The translations under genes and the position numbers were made by a program. A DNA stretch of 64,000 bases from Oscillospiraceae bacterium (lineage in GTDB: Bacteria; Bacillota; Clostridia; UBA1212): positions 35,274 to 99,273 of the forward strand of contig SVJA01000009.1 of NCBI GenBank assembly GCA_015069195.1. The letters are read 5' to 3'. The notes beneath the pieces were generated by a model. It ran no database searches, had not been told where the DNA came from, and saw only the letters and a list, made by a program, of their open reading frames with translations. Each line of letters opens with the position of its first letter. Within the stretch, counting starts at the first letter, position 1. Shown piece by piece: positions 55,877 through 63,668 of the stretch.

Positions 55877-56387
55877 AAATAATATCGCCCTCAATCTCTG
55901 TTTCATAATCCCCGGAATCGGTCTCGGCAGGAGCCGCCGTTCCCATAAGCGGAATACGGGTATTATCACTCTCACTCGGCTCGTCAGTCTCAACAGGCGC
56001 AAATGTTCCCATCTCCGGTATAAGCTCTCCTTCAATAAATTCAGTTTCAAGAGGTGCAGTTTCACTCGGAGTCGCACTATACGAATAGTTATTACCGATA
56101 TCTACATCACCGTCAAGTTCCCGATGACTGAACAGATTATCAATTTCACAACCGGTCGCAGAAAACATCATTGATGCCGCAATACCTGCAACCGCAACTT
56201 TCTTTCCCACACTACTACGTTTTTTTAATTCATCTTCAAGATATTTAAGTTCAGCCTCACACTTAGGGCAAGTACCTCTACAGTTGCCCTGAAATTTACA
56301 TTCCGAAGTGACATATTCTATATCGTTTTCTTCAGCAATCCTTTTACGAATGTCCTTCAACATTTTGCATTTACTTTTTCCGTTCAT
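55866..56387 (-). CDS. Cys-rich N-terminal protein with signal helix and acidic repeats, partner of radical SAM enzyme
   Basis: 173 residues. The N-terminal block (1-57) is KCKMLKDIRKRIAEENDIEY then SECKFQGNCRGTCPKCEAELKYLEDELKK, with five cysteines. Next a hydrophobic helix (about 63-80: VAVAGIAASMMFSATGC) ends in a Cys like a lipobox. The rest is acidic and contains the near-repeat PEMGTFAPVETD (about 125-136) and PLMGTAAPAETD (about 146-157). I have seen the Cys-rich block in other clostridial proteins beside radical SAM genes, but its function is unknown to me. It might be the substrate of the radical SAM enzyme. The ATG at 56387 has GGAGGTATCGAT upstream. Confidence 0.75.
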   Translation of the reverse strand: MNGKSKCKMLKDIRKRIAEENDIEYVTSECKFQGNCRGTCPKCEAELKYLEDELKKRSSVGKKVAVAGIAASMMFSATGCEIDNLFSHRELDGDVDIGNNYSYSATPSETAPLETEFIEGELIPEMGTFAPVETDEPSESDNTRIPLMGTAAPAETDSGDYETEIEGDIIYVG

Positions 56388-56467
56388 ATCGATACCTCCG
56401 TATAGAAATTTGCATTTATATACTTATATCTCGTAAAAAAGTGAAATTGGTTTCAAATTTTGTATAA

Positions 56468-56965
56468 TTACAACAACGAATTGTAAAAATCCTTATCAAA
56501 CTTCTTAATACAATTTATGTAGTCTGCCACTCTGACACAATTTTCCAAATCGAACTCGTCAATCCCCTGAAACGCAAAAATCTCGTCGTACAAATCACAA
56601 CTACCCTCTATGTGAACATATCCGGTAGTCAGGTCTATTCCGACAAAAAGCGGACAATTCTCCCAAATCTCTTCACGATTATCATAAAGCACTTTTCCGC
56701 GGCCTTCGTTTTTTACTATAAACGCCACCGGACAGACTTCTGAACCGTTGGGAAGTCTCTTTTTCAAAAAATCAGAAAAAGAAACATTGTCTGTTACGAC
56801 TTTCAAATACTTTTCATCGTTAACTTCCTCAAGAGGATATTTATTCTTTATAAATTTGAGAACTTCTCTTCCGCTTCTGCGATTAGGCTTTAACTTGTCT
56901 TTAAACAAAACATAAACTTCATTACATTCATCAATCAGTTCTTTTGAACCTGGGCCCGTAATCAT
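56468..56965 (-). CDS. Unknown 165-residue protein
   Basis: I do not recognise a family. The protein is soluble, acidic and without Cys motifs; features are KPNRRSGREVLKFIKNKYPLEE near residue 27, VCPVAFIVKNEGRGKVLYDN in the middle, and FVGIDLTTGYVHIEGSCDLYDEIFAFQGIDEFDLENC near the end. AAAGGATG stands 7 bases before the ATG at 56965, so translation is likely. It lies between the Cys-rich gene and the DUF2809 gene, in a run of small unknowns. Confidence 0.7.
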   Translation of the reverse strand: MITGPGSKELIDECNEVYVLFKDKLKPNRRSGREVLKFIKNKYPLEEVNDEKYLKVVTDNVSFSDFLKKRLPNGSEVCPVAFIVKNEGRGKVLYDNREEIWENCPLFVGIDLTTGYVHIEGSCDLYDEIFAFQGIDEFDLENCVRVADYINCIKKFDKDFYNSLL

Positions 56966-56998
56966 AAAAACACATCCTTTCTTCCTACTTGAATAAAA

Positions 56999-57382
56999 CT
57001 ATCTTTTCAGCCAAAACTTTTCACACACAAAGAATATCACACACCCGAGTGCATAACAAAATATATCAATAATAGAAAAACCTGTTCCGAGCACTATGCT
57101 GAAAAACTTGCTGTCACCAAGACCGAGCAACGAAACATAATCAAAATATTGTCCTATCTCAACAGCCAACGCAAAAAGGAACACCCACACCGGCAAAAGT
57201 TTAACTTTCTCCGGCAAAAAAATTCGCACAAAACAACAAATCAGAATCGTTACAAGAATATCTCCGCCGTAAGGTCTGATAAAAGCATCTCTTACAAAAA
57301 GTGCAATAAGTACCTCAATAACAAAAATCGCAACAAATAATACAGCATACACAGCACGCAATTTCAACATATTGTTTTTCAT
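56999..57382 (-). CDS. DUF2809 membrane protein
   Basis: 127 residues with four transmembrane helices. AFIRPYGGDILVTILICCFVRIFLP and ALAVEIGQYFDYVSLLGLGDSKFFSIVLGTGFSIIDIFCYALGC are the DUF2809 signature. Function unknown. The ATG at 57382 is preferred to the TTG at 57394; the ribosome site is weak in both cases. Confidence 0.88.
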   Translation of the reverse strand: MKNNMLKLRAVYAVLFVAIFVIEVLIALFVRDAFIRPYGGDILVTILICCFVRIFLPEKVKLLPVWVFLFALAVEIGQYFDYVSLLGLGDSKFFSIVLGTGFSIIDIFCYALGCVIFFVCEKFWLKR

Positions 57383-57419
57383 TTTTAACACCAAACCAAA
57401 AACACTGACTATAATTTAC

Positions 57420-57860
57420 TTATACTTTTCCATCAGGATCGCCGTACTCTCTCTTCATGGCTTCGATAGATACGACCCACTGTTTGCCGAACTTACAGAC
57501 ATCAACACCATTCACAAATTTACCGTACGACACAGCTTTGCGTAATGTACTTTCATTTAAATTCCAAATGAATGTCGCATCACTAAACGCCATAAGTCCG
57601 TCAAACGGAGTTTCAATCTGCACACCGTTAGCCCACAGTTCGTCACAGGAAATATCAATATCATCATTCCAAATAATACCGTATCCTCCTTGGTCTACTT
57701 TTACCGAAGCAAACAGTATATGATTGTCTTTCAGAGATATAAAAAAACTATATTTTTCAAAAAGCGGAGAAACATCATAAATTTTAGTAACACCTTCGGC
57801 AAACTGAACCATCAATTTGTAATCATAAATTGCATCAACAGTCTTCACTTTATGAAACAT
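57420..57860 (-). CDS. DUF2442 protein with C-terminal helix-turn-helix (antitoxin-like)
   Basis: 146 residues. The N-terminal DUF2442 domain is FHKVKTVDAIYDYKLMVQFAEG ... KIYDVSPLFEK ... IIWNDDIDISCDELWANG. The C-terminal part (about 92-140) FIWNLNESTLRKAVSYGKFVNGVDVCKFGKQWVVSIEAMKREYG looks like a small DNA-binding helix-turn-helix. DUF2442 is often paired with DUF4160, and the pair is viewed as toxin-antitoxin-like. The AGGTGA ribosome site overlaps the stop of the broken DUF4160 gene just upstream. A possible operator lies at 58151-58170. Confidence 0.85.
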   Translation of the reverse strand: MFHKVKTVDAIYDYKLMVQFAEGVTKIYDVSPLFEKYSFFISLKDNHILFASVKVDQGGYGIIWNDDIDISCDELWANGVQIETPFDGLMAFSDATFIWNLNESTLRKAVSYGKFVNGVDVCKFGKQWVVSIEAMKREYGDPDGKV

Positions 57861-57872
57861 TGAAAAATCACC

Positions 57873-58126
57873 TCACTCTAACGGAGAGAGAGCTGTAAAC
57901 TCTTGCGTCTCCCAAATCTGCAAAAGAGATGTTTTGTGAATTTTGTTCCATTCAAGTACCATCTCCAAAGCCTTCTTTGGAAGCTCCCCTTCTAAAACAG
58001 TTCCGTTTTTATATCTATTGCAGCAATATAATCTCCATAAATAGCATGAAAGTGTGGTGGATTGTGCTCTGATTGTTGAAAATACATACGAATAACGATT
58101 CCGTAGAATCTCGATAATATAGGCAT
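57873..58126 (-). pseudogene. DUF4160 gene, broken by one-base frameshift
   Basis: The ATG at 58126, with AAAGGAG 7 bases upstream, begins MPILSRFYGIVIRMYFQQSE, then HNPPHFHAIYGDYIAAIDIK, the DUF4160 signature (HNPPHFHA). After about 40 codons an A-run of five bases puts the frame off, and a stop comes at 57992. In the next frame the family continues with NGTVLEGELPKKALEMVLEW and ends QIWETQEFTALSPLE at 57873. A one-base gain in the A-run would restore the whole protein. It forms a pair with the DUF2442 gene. Confidence 0.8.
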
Positions 58127-58150
58127 TTTCTCACTCCTTTCACGCACATC

Positions 58151-58170
58151 ATATCACGATATAGTGATAT
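58151..58170. promoter_or_regulatory. Operator-like inverted repeat upstream of DUF4160/DUF2442
   Basis: ATATCAC and GTGATAT arms, 6 bases apart, 25 bases upstream of the DUF4160 start and downstream of a TATAAT (58191-58196). The helix-turn-helix of the DUF2442 protein is a candidate binder. Confidence 0.5.
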
Positions 58171-58214
58171 AATCAATGATATTATACGCCACATATAAGA
58201 AATCTATGCCACAC

Positions 58215-58940
58215 TCATTTTATCTTTAAAACATTTTCAATGCGCGGAAAACAAGGCGTCGGAGCAAATATCTTATCAACCAATTTTCCCGTAAGGCTGA
58301 TAGCAGGAGAATTTATCACCGTTGTAACAAGAGTTCCGAGTCCTATGTTGTGAAAAGATAAATACCCGATTGACGTCCAATCAAAGGAACCGATATCCCC
58401 GAAGAGGAATATCGCAAGAGCAAGAGAAAACACCAAAAGAGATATATCAAAAGACCACTTTACTTTTGTAATCTTTAATTTAAAACGATCTGCAATTTCA
58501 GATACAAACAATTCGTATACCTGAAGAGGCATATATGTTCTGAAGAAACATGCAACACCAAAAGCAATAATCATATCTCCTACGATAAGCATCACCCATC
58601 TGAGCCACACTGCATCGAATTTCACACCACAGAGCAACCACAAGAAAAAATTTAATATATAACCGTACAATACCGCTACCGCAAAAGAAAGAAGATAGCG
58701 CCAGTTGAATCGCCTTACAACTACACACATCAGCAACAAAAGCAATCCTTCAAAAACATATTCCGTAACTCCTACGCTGAATATACTGCTCCATTTCAAA
58801 AGAATTTCAGAAAGCACAAAAGAAGGTGCGGCAATCATCGACACACCTAAGTCAGCCTTGCTGCAAATAGCAACGCCGAAAGCGACAAAAACAATACCTA
58901 AAAGCCACAGTAATTCAGATGATTTTTGAATTTTTTTCAT
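58215..58940 (-). CDS. YczE/DUF6198-type integral membrane protein
   Basis: 241 residues with five or six transmembrane helices. LGIVFVAFGVAICSKADLGVSMIAAPSFVLSE, TEYVFEGLLLLLMCVVVRRF and AFGVACFFRTYMPLQVYELFVSEIAD follow the YczE/YitT-like pattern. Function not established. GGAGATTG is present before the ATG at 58940, which lies about 70 bases beyond tRNA-Trp; a terminator separates them. Confidence 0.87.
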   Translation of the reverse strand: MKKIQKSSELLWLLGIVFVAFGVAICSKADLGVSMIAAPSFVLSEILLKWSSIFSVGVTEYVFEGLLLLLMCVVVRRFNWRYLLSFAVAVLYGYILNFFLWLLCGVKFDAVWLRWVMLIVGDMIIAFGVACFFRTYMPLQVYELFVSEIADRFKLKITKVKWSFDISLLVFSLALAIFLFGDIGSFDWTSIGYLSFHNIGLGTLVTTVINSPAISLTGKLVDKIFAPTPCFPRIENVLKIK

Positions 58941-58960
58941 AGTACAATCTCCGATACAAA

Positions 58961-59007
58961 ATAAAAATAGCTCTTACTGTTTGATATAGAAACAGTAAAA
59001 GCTATTC
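58961..59007 (-). terminator. Terminator of tRNA-Trp
   Basis: AATAGCTCTTACTGTTT pairs with AAACAGTAAAAGCTATT over 17 positions (one mismatch), followed by TTTTATTTT on the minus strand. Confidence 0.9.
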
Positions 59008-59013
59008 TCCGTA

Positions 59014-59084
59014 CAGGGGCGGAAGGAATCGAACCCTCGTCAAAAGTTTTGGAGACTCCTATTCTACCGTTGAACTACGCCCCT
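59014..59084 (-). tRNA. tRNA-Trp (CCA anticodon)
   Basis: A 71-base cloverleaf: acceptor AGGGGCG / CGCCCCT with discriminator G, D-arm AGTTCAACGGTAGAAT, anticodon loop CTCCAAA, T-arm GGGTTCGATTCC. The 3' CCA is not encoded. The discriminator G and the stem match Firmicute tRNA-Trp. Confidence 0.95.
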
Positions 59085-59166
59085 ATTAAATTTTGCCGAG
59101 CCAACTGCTCAACGGGTGCAAGTATACCCTACAAGACGCGATATGTCAACCCGAAATTTATCCATG

Positions 59167-59847
59167 TCACAGGAATTCAGGAATTTTTCGGAGAGAGTCC
59201 GTAATCCAATCAGGACATACATCATCCGGAAGTTCTTTGCCGTAAGGATTGAACCAACAACTTTTTATACCGTAGTTTATTCCGCCAATGATATCAGCCC
59301 TTAAAGAATCACCGATAATAACCGTTTCCGACGGTTTCAGACGAGGCAATTCGCGGTAACAGATGTCAAAAAATTCCCTGCTCGGTTTTGCAAACCCTAT
59401 ATCGGCAGACACAAAAATCTTGTTGATATGTTTTAACATTCCGCACTTTTCAAGACGATTGTATTGCTGATAGTATTCGGCATTACTAACAACATAAAGT
59501 TCGTATTTGCCGGCTAAATATTCAACAAGTTCTGCCGCACCGTCCACAGGCACCGCAATCGTATGTAACCCTTCAAAAAAATCCTTTTCAAAAGCTACGC
59601 CGTCTGCATCAATGCCACCGATTTCATCAAAAACAAGATTCCAACGAATCTCGTGAAGTCTTGCTCTTGTGAGGGTGCCTTTTTCGATATCGTGCCAAAG
59701 GCCGTTATTTATACGGTGAAAAGTTTCCACTAATGTTTCATTGAACTCTACACCATGTTTTTCACAAGCTTGTTTCATCGACATACGGGAACACTCACCG
59801 AAATCAAGCAATGTATCGTCAACATCAAGAAAAATCGCTTTTATCAC
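59167..59847 (-). CDS. HAD-superfamily hydrolase, YjjG-like nucleotidase
   Basis: 226 residues with all HAD motifs: FLDVDDTLLDFG (nucleophile Asp), VVSNAEYYQQYNRL (motif II), FAKPSREFFDICYREL (Lys) and VIIGDSLRADIIGG (metal Asp). The cap domain and motif II place it near YjjG/YfnB nucleoside 5'-monophosphatases, so it may clean modified nucleotides. The start at 59847 is GTG, with AAGAGG 9 bases upstream. Confidence 0.93.
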   Translation of the reverse strand: MIKAIFLDVDDTLLDFGECSRMSMKQACEKHGVEFNETLVETFHRINNGLWHDIEKGTLTRARLHEIRWNLVFDEIGGIDADGVAFEKDFFEGLHTIAVPVDGAAELVEYLAGKYELYVVSNAEYYQQYNRLEKCGMLKHINKIFVSADIGFAKPSREFFDICYRELPRLKPSETVIIGDSLRADIIGGINYGIKSCWFNPYGKELPDDVCPDWITDSLRKIPEFL

Positions 59848-59868
59848 TTCAAATACCTCTTGTTTTCA

Positions 59869-60681
59869 TCAATTAAAAAGTAAATTCAGATAACCTTTGA
59901 GACTTTCGTTTCCGGCAATTTTTTTGTACATTCCCAAAGAAATATCTTCTCCCGAAAAACATGCCAACGCCTCAGCAAAACCTTTATCAAAAATCACCTG
60001 CTCCGCAAGATCAAAAGATTTTTCTCCCATACACTCCGCAAAAGCAACGCCTTCGTCAGAAAACTCCGCCACGACGTAATTCTGTCCGCATATATAAACA
60101 GTTGCTTCACGCATACAAAGTTCTTCAAAAAGAAATTCCGCAGACCGCCGGTAAACAACCTCCGGCACTGTATTCTGCAAATAAATATCATTCATTTTTT
60201 CAATCACACGCACAGTTTCATTGAAGGTAAGCTTCGAAAAATCAAAGGTTTTGTAACTTTCAAAATGATTTGCCGCGCTTACAACTTTTTTGCCGTACGA
60301 AAAACCTTCCGAAAATCCGAGTTTTCCGTAAAAACTTTTCAAACTTTCACTTGCAGCAATAAGTATCGCAAAATCTTTGTCTGAATTTATCTTTTCAGAC
60401 CACTCAATAAGTTCCCGCATTATAGACTTTCCTCTGTAATCGGGATGTGTACCCGCGCCAAAAATATAGTAAGTCGAGTAGTCTTTGCAACCATCGGTAA
60501 GCGTCACATCAAACATATGGAGCATCGAAACAACCTTTTCTCCATCCCTGTACACCAAAGTCTTTTCAGGTTTCCACACTCGTTCAAAAAAACTCCTGCA
60601 ATACCACTCCTCACCGGGAAAACAAATATTATAAAGCGCCACAAGAGCTTCTTTATCGTCAATCGTTGCAATTTGCTTCAT
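59869..60681 (-). CDS. GNAT acetyltransferase
   Basis: 270 residues. The acetyl-CoA motif is FGAGTHPDYRGKSIMRELIEW (Q/RxxGxG-like: HPDYRGKSI) at about 85; the second half, MNDIYLQNTVPEVVYRRSAEFLFEEL, resembles the C-terminal lobe of longer two-domain GNATs such as Eis. Substrate unknown. Its start at 60681 overlaps the end of the DUF2156 gene by 23 bases. Confidence 0.87.
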   Translation of the reverse strand: MKQIATIDDKEALVALYNICFPGEEWYCRSFFERVWKPEKTLVYRDGEKVVSMLHMFDVTLTDGCKDYSTYYIFGAGTHPDYRGKSIMRELIEWSEKINSDKDFAILIAASESLKSFYGKLGFSEGFSYGKKVVSAANHFESYKTFDFSKLTFNETVRVIEKMNDIYLQNTVPEVVYRRSAEFLFEELCMREATVYICGQNYVVAEFSDEGVAFAECMGEKSFDLAEQVIFDKGFAEALACFSGEDISLGMYKKIAGNESLKGYLNLLFN

Positions 60682-61546
60682 ACTTATCAGTAAGGAAAAC
60701 CGGGTTATACGAAAGCTTTGACTTTCTGAGACCCTCTATTCCCAAATCCTCCTCACGATTTATATATTTGTACGTACTCAGGCGATTTTTGCAAAACTCA
60801 TTGAATATTATCTGATACAAGCCTTTTACATCAAAAAATGCCTTTTCAAAAAGAATATCCGTTGCATCAGAATTCTGTGGCGCGCCTATCGTAAAAGCAG
60901 ACACCTCGCCGTCAATCAAAATCATACCACCGTATATTTCAAGAGCAGTTGAATAATCAAAAGCTCTGGTTATCGCAAGCAATTCGTCACGGTAAGCATC
61001 TTCACTCATGCCGGATCGCTCTCTGAACTTTTCAAGATATTCAAAAATCAACTCACGATCACTTGAAAAATCTATGTCGCGGTATTCCCAACGACCCTCA
61101 TAGTCAGTCTTAAAGCGGTTCACCAGATTTCTTTTTGCATGAAGTTTCTTTCCTGCAAGTGAAATCATACTTTCTGTTTCGTAAATATAATCACACGACC
61201 ACCTTGCATAAGTGATCTCCATATCACAACATTTTTTAAAAACATCAATTTTTTCAGGAGTTATATCAATGATTTTAAACTTTGTATCACATATTTTTGC
61301 ATATTCAACAATTTGCCCAACAACACTCTGAAAATCACCAAAGCCCATAGGTGCAGAATAAATTCCGTAACCTTCATTTTCGTACTTTATGACCAGCATA
61401 TCGTCAACAATACAATACTTTGTCTCATATATTTCCTGCCATATGCAAAGTGTAGCAAAGCAGCGGTCAGCCATAATCTTCCCTTCCGCCTGCAAATATT
61501 TATCAATTATATCTTTGTCTTCAACTCTGACTTCCTTAAATACCAT
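60659..61546 (-). CDS. DUF2156-type acyltransferase-fold protein
   Basis: 295 residues of the phosphatidylglycerol lysyltransferase C-terminal fold (DUF2156) without the membrane part of MprF. Conserved parts are MADRCFATLCIWQEIYETKY, LAGKKLHAKRNLVNRFKTDY and YGGMILIDGEVSAFTIG, then KYINREEDLGIEGLRKSK. It probably moves an amino acid or acyl group to an unknown acceptor. The ATG at 61546 is chosen, with GAGAAG 7 bases upstream. Together with the following GNAT gene it forms a two-gene unit. Confidence 0.9.
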   Translation of the reverse strand: MVFKEVRVEDKDIIDKYLQAEGKIMADRCFATLCIWQEIYETKYCIVDDMLVIKYENEGYGIYSAPMGFGDFQSVVGQIVEYAKICDTKFKIIDITPEKIDVFKKCCDMEITYARWSCDYIYETESMISLAGKKLHAKRNLVNRFKTDYEGRWEYRDIDFSSDRELIFEYLEKFRERSGMSEDAYRDELLAITRAFDYSTALEIYGGMILIDGEVSAFTIGAPQNSDATDILFEKAFFDVKGLYQIIFNEFCKNRLSTYKYINREEDLGIEGLRKSKLSYNPVFLTDKYEANCND

Positions 61547-61800
61547 CACAAATCTTCTCTTTAACATTCAATATCAAATAATGCAAAAACAAACAATGCA
61601 ATTTTATTCCAAAACAGACATTTTATCAATTCATAATTTTTCAGGCAATCAAAGCTGATTATCGAATTTGTATTGAAAATTTTCCCAAAAAGGTTTAACA
61701 TTTCCTTAAGTTCATAAAACAACACGATATTTTAACTTAATTTAAGAAATAAATGTATAATTAAATAAAAAGTGAACATTCATATTGTATGAGGTATATT

Positions 61801-62397
61801 ATGGACACAAAATTAAAGAAAGATTCAAAACCGAATATCGACTACTCTAAACGAATTATCACAATACCGAATATCCTGTCGTTTTTCAGGTTGCTTTTGA
61901 TCCCGATAATCGCATGGCTCTATATAAAAAAGCAAGACTACTATATGACGGTTATCGTCCTCGGGCTGTCAGGTTTAACGGATGTTGTCGACGGCATCAT
62001 CGCACGAAAATTCAATATGATAAGTGATTTCGGCAAAGCATTCGACCCGATAGCAGACAAGCTCACCCAAATCATCGTGCTTTTCTGCCTCGTTTCCCGC
62101 TTTGACTTTATGATAATTCCTCTCATCCTGCTCATAATAAAAGAACTTTTCGCAGGCATTACGGGACTTCTCACGATAAAGAAAACACATCAGGTACACA
62201 GCGCCGTATGGCACGGCAAAGCCACCACAGTTTGCCTCTACATTTTAATGACGGTACACATAATCTGGTACACAATTCCGGCTCATATTTCAAATATTCT
62301 GATACTTCTCTGCACCGTTATGATGCTCTTATCCGCCACACTGTACGGAATAAAAAATATAAAATTGATATGTGCAGCAATCAGTAATGATACTTAA
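61801..62397 (+). CDS. pgsA: CDP-alcohol phosphatidyltransferase (phosphatidylglycerophosphate synthase-like)
   Basis: 198 residues, four or five transmembrane helices. The signature DG..AR........G...D...D is seen in DVVDGIIARKFNMISDFGKAFDPIADKL. NIPNILSFFRLLLIPIIAWLYI-type start is the usual one. It makes phosphatidylglycerol phosphate from CDP-diacylglycerol, though a related substrate is possible. The ATG at 61801 has GAGG 7 bases upstream; the ATG at 61789 is inside that site. TATAAT at 61756-61761 may be its -10 element. Confidence 0.9.
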   Translation: MDTKLKKDSKPNIDYSKRIITIPNILSFFRLLLIPIIAWLYIKKQDYYMTVIVLGLSGLTDVVDGIIARKFNMISDFGKAFDPIADKLTQIIVLFCLVSRFDFMIIPLILLIIKELFAGITGLLTIKKTHQVHSAVWHGKATTVCLYILMTVHIIWYTIPAHISNILILLCTVMMLLSATLYGIKNIKLICAAISNDT

Positions 62398-63610
62398 TAA
62401 ACAACATATTTACGCTATGAACAATTCTTTCAATCAATCATTTGACCCAACAGCATTCTTCATACAAATCTTTGAAGAAAACAGCAAAACACTTAAAAAC
62501 TTATTTAAAAACAAAATCAACGGTAATTTTTTGATTAAAACGGAACGAGAAGTCATAAACAAAATTGGTCCCGAACTATTAAATTTTTATCAAATAAATT
62601 TTGACAGAACACGTATTATGACAGGGAACGATGAAACGATTGAATATGACATCTGCAGAATAATAGTTGGCATACATCGACACCACTCAATATTCCTTAC
62701 AGAACAAAAAATTCGCGATAACCAAAAAAGCAGTATCTATCTAGCTACCATTGTAAATGAAGTAATTGAAAAAATACAGTTCAGAAAATACGGGAATTTT
62801 TTCTTTCGTAAAAACCAGATTTTTTCGGGAGATGAATTTTTGTATTTTCCGGTTCCATACGAATTATTTGTACTTTGTATGAGGTCTATTGACTTAATGA
62901 CCAATCAACCGAATACTAGGTTTGATTATTATTTGGGTATTATTAAGAATGCATTAGCTTCATTAACGCTTATGGAGAATAATTTATTAAACAATGCCTA
63001 TCCTCTATGCCGTGGAATGATTGAACAATATGTTAAGATTCTTATTCTTAAAAAACATCCAACTAGTTATAAGGACTACGATCGTTTTTGTAGTTATGAA
63101 ATCAACCAATCGTGTTGTAGTCAAAAGTATCCTGAAGAATTCATAAAAGAATTTAATCAGCGTACCCTAATGTCATCTAATAGCAAGGTTGATTATCTGC
63201 ATTATGGGTGGCTTGACTCGATCTCAGACTACAACACACAAAAAAACAACAGATACTCCATATATGGAATTTTAGAATATATCTCCGCAAATGTAATCAA
63301 TGACTGGGAGTATGCAAAAATTAACCAACTAGAAATACTATACAAAATGTGCCATGGGTACACTCATGGTAGCGTATTACAAGTAAGATACCCTTTACTT
63401 CAATACTTTGAGATATCGATTATGATCAAACATGTTATTGAAGGTATCTTTTACGACATAAACAGGGTTTTAGATAGAACGATTAATTCAGAAGATGAAA
63501 AACTCCTAAACATACTTAACCGAGATTTTAAACTTCTAAATACGCAATACAATAATAGGACAGCCGAAAAGTTAGAATTGTACTATAACACCTATCATAC
63601 TCATAATTAA
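62387..63610 (+). CDS. Unknown protein, DUF5677-like
   Basis: About 407 residues, helical, with no signal or membrane segments. The centre NALASLTLMENNLLNNAYPLCRGMIEQYVKILILKK and the C-terminal YKMCHGYTHGSVLQVRYPLL follow a pattern seen in DUF5677-type proteins of unknown function. The start is unclear: GTG 62372, ATG 62387 and ATG 62417 are all possible without a good ribosome site; 62387 overlaps the pgsA stop (62395-62397) and could be coupled. The gene is much richer in A/T than its neighbours, consistent with transfer. Confidence 0.7.
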   Translation: MILNKQHIYAMNNSFNQSFDPTAFFIQIFEENSKTLKNLFKNKINGNFLIKTEREVINKIGPELLNFYQINFDRTRIMTGNDETIEYDICRIIVGIHRHHSIFLTEQKIRDNQKSSIYLATIVNEVIEKIQFRKYGNFFFRKNQIFSGDEFLYFPVPYELFVLCMRSIDLMTNQPNTRFDYYLGIIKNALASLTLMENNLLNNAYPLCRGMIEQYVKILILKKHPTSYKDYDRFCSYEINQSCCSQKYPEEFIKEFNQRTLMSSNSKVDYLHYGWLDSISDYNTQKNNRYSIYGILEYISANVINDWEYAKINQLEILYKMCHGYTHGSVLQVRYPLLQYFEISIMIKHVIEGIFYDINRVLDRTINSEDEKLLNILNRDFKLLNTQYNNRTAEKLELYYNTYHTHN

Positions 63611-63611
63611 C

Positions 63612-63646
63612 TAAAGCCCGTTCGGCAATGTGCCAACGGGCTTTAG
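63612..63646. terminator. Bidirectional terminator between convergent genes
   Basis: TAAAGCCCGTT and AACGGGCTTTA form an 11-bp stem between the plus-strand unknown gene and the minus-strand SDR gene. Confidence 0.85.
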
Positions 63647-63668
63647 CATAAAATTCAGTTATTAAAAA

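Noticed and set aside
55877..56077. N-terminal extension of the radical SAM gene
   Set aside because: It lies inside the Cys-rich gene in another frame, is Arg/Leu-rich, and has no ribosome site; the coupled ATG at 55876 fits the family.
57985..58015. Programmed -1 frameshift in DUF4160
   Set aside because: The five-A run does not form a standard X-XXY-YYZ heptamer in the reading frame and no clear stimulatory stem follows, so a mutation or sequence error is simpler.
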